Source: Pseudomonas sp. B6002 (GTDB lineage: Bacteria > Pseudomonadota > Gammaproteobacteria > Pseudomonadales > Pseudomonadaceae). From it: 64,000 nucleotides of DNA. A program made the position numbers and the translations under genes. The notes under the pieces were generated by a model. It ran no database searches. It was not told the origin of the DNA and saw only the letters and a list, made by a program, of their open reading frames with translations. This document shows, piece by piece, positions 35,033 through 44,112 of the stretch (its first letter is position 1; the number at the start of each line of letters is the position of its first letter). The stretch lies in NCBI RefSeq assembly GCF_013385985.1, contig NZ_JACAOY010000004.1:281580-345579 (forward strand), given 5' to 3'.

Positions 35033-35905
35033 CTATTCGCCTTTTTGTTTATCCAGCGCAGCTTGATATAAGAGATTCTTGCGCACACCGGTAATTTCCG
35101 CTGCCAACGCTGCTGCTCTTTTAAGCGGCATCTCCGCGAGCAATAGATCCAGGATACGCATGGCCTCGCTGCCGACCGCGTCTTCATTCTCGGGAGCGGC
35201 CCAGCCCGCCACCAGCACCACACACTCGCCACGCTGCTGGTTGCTGTCCCCCTCGACAAAGGCCCGCAGCTCTTCAAGCGGCAGGCCTTTAAGGGTCTCG
35301 AAGGTCTTCGTCAATTCGCGCGCCAGCAACGCCAGGCGCTCACCCCCGAACACCAACTCCATGTCCCGCAGGCATTCAAGGATGCGATGGGGGGCTTCGT
35401 AGAAGATCAGGGTGCGCGGTTCTTCCTTCAACGCCTGCAGGCGAGCACGCCGCCCCACCGCCTTGGCTGGCAGGAAACCTTCAAAGATAAAGCGGTCCGA
35501 AGGCAACCCCGCTGCCGATAACGCGGCAATCAGTGCGCACGCTCCCGGAACAGGCACTACATTGATACCAGCGGCCCGCGCCTGGCGAACCAGGTGGTAG
35601 CCCGGGTCGGAGATCAGCGGCGTGCCCGCATCGGAGATCAACGCCACATCGTCACCGGCCAACAGGCGCACGATAAAGCGGCTGCCTTCTTCACGCTCGT
35701 TGTGTTCGTGACAGGCAGCTAATGGCGTGCTGATACCAAAATGCTGCATCAGGCGTTGAGAGTGACGGGTGTCTTCGGCCGCGATCAATTTTACGTCGCG
35801 CAACACTTTCAGCGCCCGGGCACTGATGTCGTCCAGGTTGCCAATGGGCGTCGCCACGACAAAAAGCGAGCCAGCAGTGGAATTCAAAGGACCTGGAGCA
35901 GTCAA
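35033..35905 (-). CDS. rsmI: 16S rRNA 2'-O-ribose C1402 methyltransferase
   Basis: 290 residues, tetrapyrrole-methylase fold. Diagnostic segments are LFVVATPIGNLDDISARAL, AAEDTRHSQRLMQHFGI, ALISDAGTPLISDPGYHLV and VPGACALIAALSAAGLP. RsmI modifies the same nucleotide (C1402) as RsmH, encoded 1.3 kb away. The start is taken as the TTG at 35905, preceded by GAGGTG at good spacing; an upstream in-frame ATG at 35938 lacks a ribosome binding site. It is divergent from lpoA. Confidence 0.93.
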   Translation of the reverse strand: MTAPGPLNSTAGSLFVVATPIGNLDDISARALKVLRDVKLIAAEDTRHSQRLMQHFGISTPLAACHEHNEREEGSRFIVRLLAGDDVALISDAGTPLISDPGYHLVRQARAAGINVVPVPGACALIAALSAAGLPSDRFIFEGFLPAKAVGRRARLQALKEEPRTLIFYEAPHRILECLRDMELVFGGERLALLARELTKTFETLKGLPLEELRAFVEGDSNQQRGECVVLVAGWAAPENEDAVGSEAMRILDLLLAEMPLKRAAALAAEITGVRKNLLYQAALDKQKGE

Positions 35906-36114
35906 AACGCACACCTCGATGGTTGGCAAAAGCGCCATTGTAGCGCGTAGATGAATTGAAAATATGCCATCACGGCCGATGCCTTTTCAGCCGCCGATCG
36001 CCAATAGCAACATTTGCACGACCTAAATCGACGGTTTCACGCCAGTAACATCGCGCCTGGGCCAGTGCTTGGGTACAATTCCACGCTAATTTGATCGGTA
36101 TCAGGAACACTTAC

Positions 36115-37925
36115 ATGATCGCTTGCCTGCGGCTGCTCTCCGCCCTCTGCCTCGCTGCCTTGCTGGCCGCTTGCGCCAGCTCGCCCTCGTCCAGCCTTGG
36201 CGACCTTCCACGGACCCCGGATGCCAGTATCGAGCAACTGCTCGAACAGGCTACTACCGCCAAGACGCCAGAAAAGGCCGCCCTGCTGCGCCTGAGCGCG
36301 GCAGACATGGCCTACAAACAGAACAACCCGGCCCGCTCGTCGCAGATCCTTGCACAGGTGCCGCTGGATGTTCTCAAGCCAGCTGCGCAAGTCTTTGCCA
36401 GCACCCTGGCCGCCGAACTGGCCATGGCGCGCAACCAGCCCAAGGCTGCGTTGACGGCCTTGAGCCACCCGAGCCTGCAAAGCCTGCGTGACCTGCCGGC
36501 AGAGCAGCAGGTGCGCACCGGCACTGTGCACGCCCGCGCCTTTGAAGCCGACGGCCAGACCCTGGCAGCCGCGCGTGAACGCGTGGCCATGGCCCCGTTG
36601 CTCAGCGGAGATGCTGCAAAAAACAACCATGAAGCCATCTGGGCGCTGATTGCCGCCCTGCCGGCCGAACAGTTGCAAGCCAGCGGCAACCCGACCCTCG
36701 ACGGTTGGATCACCCTGGCCCAGGCGGTCAAGGGCGCCGGAACCCTGGAACAGCAACAGGCCGCCATAGACACCTGGCGCGCGCGAAACCCAGGCCACCC
36801 GGCCGCAGTAGAACTGCCATTGCCGCTGACCAAGCTTAAGGAGCTGGCCAGCCAGCCCCTGAACAAGATCGCCCTGCTGCTGCCACAGGACGGCCCACTG
36901 GCCTCCGTGGGCAAAGCGCTACGCGAAGGTTTCATGGCCGCTCACTACCAGGCCGAACAGGCCGGGCAGAAACCTCCGGTCATCGAGTTCTATGACAGCT
37001 CGCGCCTGACCTCTCTCGACGACTTCTACACCAAGGCCAAGGCTGCCGGCGTGCAACTGGTTGTCGGCCCGCTGGAGAAGCCGCTGGTCAAACAACTCGC
37101 CGCTCGCCCTCAGTTGCCGATCACCACCCTGGCCCTGAACTACAGCGAGACCGACCAGAACCCGGCGCAGCTGTTCCAGTTTGGCCTTGCCGCTGAAGAC
37201 GAAGCCCGCGAAGTCTCGCGTCGTGCCCGTGCCGACGGCCTGCACCGCGCTGCCGCCATGGTGCCGCGTGGCGAGTGGGGCGAGCGTGTCTACAAAGCCT
37301 TCCGCCAGGATTGGGAAGCGAATGGCGGCACCGTCGTCGGCGTCGAGTACGTCGACCAGCCGGTAGCACTCGCCCAGCAGATTGCCGACCTGTTCCAACT
37401 GCGCAAGAGTGAAGGTCGCGCCAAGAGCCTACAAAGCACCGTGGGTACCGACGTAGCGGCGCAGCCGTCGCGTCGTCAGGACATCGAGTTCATCTTCCTG
37501 GCCGTGACGCCGCAACTGGCTCAGCAGATCAAGCCGACCCTGAACTTCCAGTACGCCGGTGACGTACCGGTGTACGCGACCTCCCACGTGTTCAGCGCCA
37601 GCGGCGACAAGAACCAGTACCTGGACATGACCAACGTCATGTTCTGCGAAACCCCTTGGCTGCTGAGCACCACCGACCCACTGCGCAACCAGGTCGCCGC
37701 ACAATGGCCGCAAGCCAATGGCAGCCTGGGCCGCCTGTACGCGATGGGCGTCGACGCCTACCGCCTGGCGCCACGCCTGGGCCAGCTCAAGGCACTGCCG
37801 GACACCCGCGTTGACGGTCTCTCGGGCAGCCTGGGCATCAACGCCAACCAGCGCGTTGATCGCCAGATGCCGTGGGCGAAGTTCGTGGGCGGCGACATCC
37901 AGCGCCTGCCAGACACCCCGCGCTG

Positions 37926-37926
<1 letters not shown>
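36115..37926 (+). CDS. lpoA: Penicillin-binding protein activator LpoA (YraM-like lipoprotein)
   Basis: 603 residues. The lipobox LLAACASS puts the lipidated Cys at residue 20, predicting outer-membrane anchoring. The N-terminal third is helical, TPR-like (LLEQATTAKTPEKAALLRLS onwards). The C-terminal part is a periplasmic-binding-protein type I fold (NKIALLLPQDGPLASVGKAL at about 250). In enterobacteria LpoA spans the periplasm to stimulate PBP1A. The ATG at 36115 follows AGGAACACTTAC, and the ATG at 36091 is not needed. It is the first gene of an operon matching E. coli yraMNOP order. Confidence 0.92.
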
Positions 37927-39561
<1,635 letters not shown>

Positions 39562-39574
39562 TGTAACCGGCAAT

Positions 39575-39614
39575 AAAAAAGGGCGCCGTGCATTGACTGC
39601 ACGGCGCCCTTTTT
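39575..39614. terminator. Bidirectional intrinsic terminator
   Basis: A 17-bp perfect stem (AAAAAGGGCGCCGTGCA at 39576-39592 and its complement at 39598-39614) with a five-base loop. It has A and T runs on both sides, so it serves both dolP (plus) and the OmpA-type lipoprotein gene (minus). Confidence 0.95.
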
Positions 39615-39626
39615 AGTGGCCAGCGT

Positions 39627-40394
39627 TTATTGGTACTGCTGGTACGGGTTGCCCTGGAACTGGTTGTTCTGCTGTGGCGCCTGTTGCTGCTGGGCAGGCT
39701 GACCATATTGCTGACCAGGGATCGGGCCCAGGTTCACCTCTACACGACGGTTTTGGGCACGGCCATTGACGTCGGCGTTGCTGGCGATCGGGTTATCCGG
39801 GCCGGCACCGCGTGCGCTCAGGTTGGTCGGGCTCACGCCTTGGGACGTCAGGTAGTTGGCCACGCTCTGCGCACGACGCTGGGACAGGTCCATGTTCAGT
39901 TGGCGGCTGCCGGTGCTGTCGGTGTAGCCGACGATCTGGATGGTGTTCTGATTGAACTGCTTGAGCGAGTTGGCCAGGTTGTTCAGCGGCTGGTAGAAGC
40001 TGCTGGAGATCGCATCCGAGTTGGTCGCGAAGGTAATGTTGCCCGGCATGATCAGCTTGATCTGATCGCCCTGACGTTGAACTTCAACCCCGGTGTTGGC
40101 CATGCTGGCTCGCAGTTTCTTTTCCTGCTGGTCGGCGTAGTAGCCATAACCTGCACCACCCAGGCCGGCCACGGCAGCGCCGATCAGGGCACCTTTGCCA
40201 CGGTTGTTATGGTCGATGGCAGCGCCGGCCAAACCACCGGCCAGTGCAGCCAGGCCGCCATACTTGGCTGTGTTGCTGATACCCGATGAGCCGTTTGCCT
40301 GTCCTTGGCTACCATCGTATGGATTAGGAGACGCACAGCCGGACAACAGGGCAACAGCCGTGGCAACGACAAGCAGACGACGCGAAGTGAACAT
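39627..40394 (-). CDS. OmpA-family lipoprotein with glycine zipper
   Basis: 255 residues. Lipobox LLSGCASP with Cys at residue 20, then a Gly/Ala-rich zipper (about 45-80, GGLAALAGGLAGAAIDHN and GALIGAAVAGLGGAGYGY), and a C-terminal OmpA-like peptidoglycan-binding domain (about 110-225, IQIVGYTDSTGSRQLNMDLS). The last 27 residues are rich in Gln and Asn. This matches YiaD/PA0833-type lipoproteins that link the outer membrane to the wall. It is monocistronic, convergent with dolP. Confidence 0.9.
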   Translation of the reverse strand: MFTSRRLLVVATAVALLSGCASPNPYDGSQGQANGSSGISNTAKYGGLAALAGGLAGAAIDHNNRGKGALIGAAVAGLGGAGYGYYADQQEKKLRASMANTGVEVQRQGDQIKLIMPGNITFATNSDAISSSFYQPLNNLANSLKQFNQNTIQIVGYTDSTGSRQLNMDLSQRRAQSVANYLTSQGVSPTNLSARGAGPDNPIASNADVNGRAQNRRVEVNLGPIPGQQYGQPAQQQQAPQQNNQFQGNPYQQYQ

Positions 40395-40626
40395 GAAGGA
40401 AGCTCCTACTTTTGCATTCTGTGATGCAGAGGACATTGGCAATGGACCTGTGCCGAGCTTGGAACACGACAAACGGCAAAAATTCCCTGCCCGGCAGGCT
40501 CCTGCTCTACAACAGGTGAGCACACTAAAACCCTAGCAGACGCTTCCTGAACGGTGATTGTCATTTTCACTCTATGTGCGGTAGGACGGTCGCCTCTTGG
40601 TATCCGGAAAAACACCGAGTCGCAGC

Positions 40627-41277
40627 TTATGCCCGCACAAAAGGGTTCTCGCGCATTTCATCGCCCAAGCGGGTGTCCGGGCCATGGCCGGCCACCACCG
40701 TCGCCCCTTCATCCAGTGTGTACAAGCGCTGCTTGATCGACCGCACGATGGTCGCCTGGTCCCCGCCCCACAGGTCGGTACGCCCTACCCCACGACGAAA
40801 CAGGGTGTCGCCGGCAATCAACAGTTTGGCGTCGGCAAACCAGAAACTCATCGACCCCGGCGTATGCCCAGGGGTATGCAGCGCCACACCGCAGCCGCAG
40901 GCCAATTCCTCTTCGTGCTCAAGCCAGCGGTCCGGTGAGGGTACTGGAGTGTAGGGCACACGAAACATCTGGCATTGCATTTCCAGGTTATCCCAGAGGA
41001 ATTGATCCTCCTTGTGCAGATGCAGGGTAGCGCCGGTCTTCTCTTTCAACTGGCCGGACGCGAGGAAATGATCAAGATGGGCGTGGGTATGGATGATGCT
41101 CACCACCTTGAGGCCCAGCGCGTCGAGGCGGGCCAGGATCAGCTCATGATTGCCGCCTGGGTCGACCACGATGGCTTTTTTGGTGATCGGATCGCCAATG
41201 ATGGTGCAGTTGCACTGCAACGGGCCGACGGGGAACGTTTCGCGGATCAAAGGCGGTCTATCGGTTTGCATGAACAT
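40627..41277 (-). CDS. Metallo-beta-lactamase-fold hydrolase (YcbL/GloB-like)
   Basis: 216 residues. The metal motif HxHxDH is visible as IIHTHAHLDHFLASG near residue 60, with a downstream His in VALHTPGHTPGSM, an Asp in LLIAGDTLFRRGVG and a C-terminal His in TVVAGHGPDT. This single-domain, glyoxalase II-like set typically hydrolyses thioesters such as S-lactoylglutathione. It lies only 24 bases downstream of the three tiny genes at 41302-42040 on the same strand, so it might be read through from their promoter. Confidence 0.9.
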   Translation of the reverse strand: MFMQTDRPPLIRETFPVGPLQCNCTIIGDPITKKAIVVDPGGNHELILARLDALGLKVVSIIHTHAHLDHFLASGQLKEKTGATLHLHKEDQFLWDNLEMQCQMFRVPYTPVPSPDRWLEHEEELACGCGVALHTPGHTPGSMSFWFADAKLLIAGDTLFRRGVGRTDLWGGDQATIVRSIKQRLYTLDEGATVVAGHGPDTRLGDEMRENPFVRA

Positions 41278-41301
41278 GTCTCGACATATGGAGAAACCAT
41301 T

Positions 41302-41535
41302 TTAAACCGGTGACGTGCCTGGCGGCATGTCATCAGCGCCCAGGCAGCTGTCACGCCGTTTCAATACCTGAATCGTGCAACTTGTTTCGCACGCGCGCAT
41401 GCGTTCCCGGACGTCATCCACCCGAGCATTGAACCAGACAAAATAGATACCCAAGCCAACACTGATGACCAGTATCAAACCTATGCAAAATGTCGACTGC
41501 ATGGAATAGCTCTCCACCTCTGAATCAACACTCAT
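41302..41535 (-). CDS. Small single-pass membrane protein, unknown (third gene of cluster)
   Basis: 77 residues. A short acidic N-terminus is followed by one membrane helix (about 14-34, FCIGLILVISVGLGIYFVWF) and a charged tail with three Cys (MRACETSCTIQVLKRRDSC). No domain is recognised. GAGGTG precedes the ATG, which overlaps the upstream gene's stop as ATGA, so it is very likely translated. Its GC content is lower than surrounding genes. Orientation is not decided. The Cys residues suggest a disulfide if the tail is periplasmic. Confidence 0.7.
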   Translation of the reverse strand: MSVDSEVESYSMQSTFCIGLILVISVGLGIYFVWFNARVDDVRERMRACETSCTIQVLKRRDSCLGADDMPPGTSPV

Positions 41536-41762
41536 CGGATCACCTCGCCAGGAGCCTCAAAGACATTTGAGTGGAGTGCCATCGATGAATCCGTGGAAGA
41601 GGGATTCACCACGCCCAGCAGCGCGGGCAGCAGCTGCGAAATGAAGAGCGGCATACTTCGCCTCACTGCCGCTTCCGGTTCGCTCTCGACGACGCCACAT
41701 GAGCCCATCGCCAGAAAAAACATCAGCAAGAGCGTGGTCTCAAGCAATGAGGCCCGGCGCAT
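41532..41762 (-). CDS. Small secreted or lipid-anchored protein, unknown (second gene of cluster)
   Basis: 76 residues. The N-terminus MRRASLLETTLLLMFFLAMG is a signal or anchor segment ending near Cys22 (AMGSCGVV). That resembles a weak lipobox, so it may be a lipoprotein. The remainder (about 54 residues) has a second hydrophobic patch (LFISQLLPALLGVV) that could associate with membrane. The ATG shares one base with the stop of the first gene (TAATG) and has AAGGA upstream. No homologous family is recognised. Confidence 0.7.
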   Translation of the reverse strand: MRRASLLETTLLLMFFLAMGSCGVVESEPEAAVRRSMPLFISQLLPALLGVVNPSSTDSSMALHSNVFEAPGEVIR

Positions 41763-42040
41763 TATCCTTGCCTCTCAAGCGAGGCCCCTGGAACCGGGCA
41801 GAGTTGTACCAAACGGTATGTCCTCTCAGGCGCGTTGAGGCCATTGACGATGAGTTCATTCTCAAAAGCTTCGCTATCAACCTGCTTTATCTGCGAAACA
41901 TCTTCGAGGCAGGGAGGTTCAACCTCCAAACTAATATCTGCATACAACTCTCTTGCGTCGGAGCGAGCGAAAGGACTGATCATCATCCCTATGATGATGA
42001 CAACCAGAATCAGGGCCCTGCTAGTACCGTAGCTATTCAT
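41762..42040 (-). CDS. Small secreted protein, unknown (first gene of cluster)
   Basis: 92 residues. The signal peptide has a hydrophobic core at about 9-23 (ALILVVIIIGMMISPF) and probable cleavage near residue 28. The mature part is acidic, about 64 residues, with two Cys (PPCLED and VQLCPVP) that could form one disulfide. A strong AGGAGT ribosome binding site is seven bases before the ATG. Rare codons (ATA, AGG, AGA) and lower GC separate it from core genes. It is the first of three overlapping genes, divergent from the two-component system at 42171. I do not recognise the protein. Confidence 0.72.
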   Translation of the reverse strand: MNSYGTSRALILVVIIIGMMISPFARSDARELYADISLEVEPPCLEDVSQIKQVDSEAFENELIVNGLNAPERTYRLVQLCPVPGASLERQG

Positions 42041-42089
42041 GCCGTTACTCCTGTTTCAGGGAAAGACGGGAGCACCGTAAAAGAGCCGA

Positions 42090-42107
42090 GGTTACTAACC
42101 GGTTAAC
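42090..42107. promoter_or_regulatory. Candidate response-regulator binding site (11-bp direct repeat)
   Basis: GGTTAC at 42090-42095 and GGTTAA at 42101-42106 are direct repeats with an 11-base period, the usual spacing for OmpR/PhoB-class dimers. The junction also forms the palindrome TAACCGGTTA at 42096-42105. The site lies between the divergent small-gene cluster and the regulator. Confidence 0.45.
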
Positions 42108-42118
42108 ACAGGCGAAGG

Positions 42119-42147
42119 GGGCTCCAGGGGGCGCTAAGCTGGAGCCC
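42119..42147 (+). other. Hairpin in the leader of the response regulator gene
   Basis: A 9-bp perfect stem, GGGCTCCAG (42119-42127) and CTGGAGCCC (42139-42147), with an 11-base loop. It lies 23 bases before the regulator ATG. No T run follows, so it is not an intrinsic terminator; a translational or protein-binding role is possible. Confidence 0.5.
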
Positions 42148-42170
42148 GTTCAACGCAGGGAACACTGCCT

Positions 42171-42842
42171 ATGCATATCCACACCTTGCTGATCGAAGAC
42201 AACCTCGACCTCGCCGCGACGCTTGTCGAATACCTGGATATCAGCGGAATCATTTGTGACCACGCCGCTGATGGTCAAAGCGGCCTCAACCTGGCGCGAC
42301 ACTCGCCTTACGACGTCATCCTCCTGGATATCATGTTGCCCAGGCTCGACGGCCAGAAAGTCTGCCGCACCTTGCGAGAAGCTGGCGTGCAGACCCCCAT
42401 CCTCATGATCACCTCCCTGGACAGCCTGCAAGACAAGCTGGACGGTTTTGCCTGCGGTACCGATGATTACCTCGTCAAGCCGTTCGAGCTGCCCGAACTG
42501 GTTGCCCGCCTTCGCGCCTTGAGCCAGCGACTCAGCAGCCAGGCCAGCCTGTTGCAAGTCGCCGACCTGCAAATGAACCTCGCAACACGCGAGGCGAGGC
42601 GCAACAACCAACGCCTGCATCTTTCGCCCACCGCCTGGCAACTGCTTGAGTGCCTGCTGCGAGCCAGCCCGAACCCTGTCAGCCGAGAACGCCTGGAACG
42701 AGCGATCTGGGGCGATGAGCCGCCTGATAGCAACAGTTTGAAAGTCCACCTGTGCCGCCTGCGTCGCAGTGTGGACAAGGGGTTCACCGTGCCCTTGATC
42801 CACACGCAAGCCGGTGTGGGTTTTTGCCTCAGAACCCCATGA
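42171..42842 (+). CDS. OmpR-family response regulator (QseB/PmrA-like)
   Basis: 223 residues: a receiver (about 1-118) with LIEDNLDLAATLVEYL, phospho-Asp in DVILLDIMLPRLDGQKV and Lys in YLVKPFELPELV, then a winged-helix DNA-binding domain (about 128-220) with LHLSPTAWQLLECLLRASP and VKVHLCRLRRSVDKG-like recognition residues (seen as LKVHLCRLRRSVDKG). It overlaps its kinase by four bases (ATGA). It is divergent from three small membrane/secreted genes and likely controls them and itself. No orthologous named system is recognised. Confidence 0.9.
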   Translation: MHIHTLLIEDNLDLAATLVEYLDISGIICDHAADGQSGLNLARHSPYDVILLDIMLPRLDGQKVCRTLREAGVQTPILMITSLDSLQDKLDGFACGTDDYLVKPFELPELVARLRALSQRLSSQASLLQVADLQMNLATREARRNNQRLHLSPTAWQLLECLLRASPNPVSRERLERAIWGDEPPDSNSLKVHLCRLRRSVDKGFTVPLIHTQAGVGFCLRTP

Positions 42843-44101
42843 AACTGACTCTCAGCCTGAAATGGGCCATCGGCGCAGGCGCCTCGCTCGTGCTGGTAGT
42901 GAGCTTGTTTGTGTACGTGCACGCTGTCTCGAGCTTCTCACGGCACACGCTGGACTACGTTGTCAGCCGGATGATTGAAGAAGAAGCGCTTTATTTTGCC
43001 CAGCGCTATGAAAAAGACCCTCTGACGCCACTGCCCCACGGCTTCGCCTTCTCTGCTGTGATCGGCAAAGACGCCTTGCCCGCACCTTTACGAACACTTC
43101 TGCAAACACCCCCATCACGTGTGATCGGTACCGTGCAGGTATTCGACCACCCCGAGACCACCCACATACAGGCGCAACGTTTGTACGAAGGGAAAACCCT
43201 TTATCTGTTCGAATCCCCACGAGACGAAGATGCCCGCGATGAACCGCGTCCATCCGACAACTATTGGGAAACCAAATTTCTCGATTTGCTGCTGATCGGC
43301 CTTTCGGTTCCAGTCGTTGCCCTCATGGTGATCATCTTTCTGGTCTACCGCGTCGTCAGCCCACTGCATCGCTTGACGCAATGGTCGCAGAGACTCGCAA
43401 AGCCATCTTCGGAGCCCACCGCGCGCCCTGGCTTTTGCTACACAGAGTTCAACCTGCTGGCGTCTTCGCTCTCCGAAAGTGTCAGTAGCGTCAAGGCTGC
43501 CACCTTAAGAGAGGAGCGCTTGCTGCGTTACACCAGCCACGAATTGCGCACCCCGCTGGCAGTGCTCAAGGCCAACCTGCAGTTGCTGGAAGCCAAGGGC
43601 GAACTCTCCAGCGCATTACTGCGTATCCAGCGCTCCGTGCGGGATATGCAGGGCATTACCGAAACGCTGCTATGGATGAGCAGTGAACAGAGCAAGTCTC
43701 TCCTGGCGATCAAAGTAAACATGGCACGGCTGCTGGACGAGTTAGTGGAGGATAACCGTTACCTCATCAACTCACGTCACCTGACGCTGACGATGGACGT
43801 GGAAGACGCCCCCTACCAGCTTCCCCCCAACGCCTGTCGCATTGTTATTGGCAACCTGCTGCGTAACGCGCTGCAATATGCAGATCAGGGTTGCATTCAA
43901 ATTGCTTGCAACACCCAAACATTCACCATGGTCAACCACATCGCGGGCACGCCAAAAGAGGCCGAGTCCGCCGACTATGGATATGGCTTGGGGCTGGAGT
44001 TGGTACAACTTTTATGTGAAAAACTCGGCTGGCATCTTCATCAGCACAAGGAAGGGCACTATTTCACGGTAAGGCTGATGTTCGCGCAGCGCTCGCCCTG
44101 A
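42839..44101 (+). CDS. Sensor histidine kinase with degenerate ATP-binding G1 box
   Basis: 420 residues. TM1 is at about 9-29, a periplasmic sensor of about 115 residues (30-145) follows, and TM2 is at about 147-172, then a HAMP-like linker. The H-box YTSHELRTPLAVLKANLQLL has the phospho-acceptor at His234, and the N-box is IVIGNLLRNALQYA. The G1 box DxGxG is not evident: the segment reads FTMVNHIAGTPKEAESADYG before the G2 box YGLGLELVQLL. Such shortened ATP lids occur in some proteobacterial kinases, so activity is plausible but uncertain. The sensor domain has no recognised ligand fold. Confidence 0.88.
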   Translation: MKLTLSLKWAIGAGASLVLVVSLFVYVHAVSSFSRHTLDYVVSRMIEEEALYFAQRYEKDPLTPLPHGFAFSAVIGKDALPAPLRTLLQTPPSRVIGTVQVFDHPETTHIQAQRLYEGKTLYLFESPRDEDARDEPRPSDNYWETKFLDLLLIGLSVPVVALMVIIFLVYRVVSPLHRLTQWSQRLAKPSSEPTARPGFCYTEFNLLASSLSESVSSVKAATLREERLLRYTSHELRTPLAVLKANLQLLEAKGELSSALLRIQRSVRDMQGITETLLWMSSEQSKSLLAIKVNMARLLDELVEDNRYLINSRHLTLTMDVEDAPYQLPPNACRIVIGNLLRNALQYADQGCIQIACNTQTFTMVNHIAGTPKEAESADYGYGLGLELVQLLCEKLGWHLHQHKEGHYFTVRLMFAQRSP

Positions 44102-44112
44102 GAAAGCGGGTC

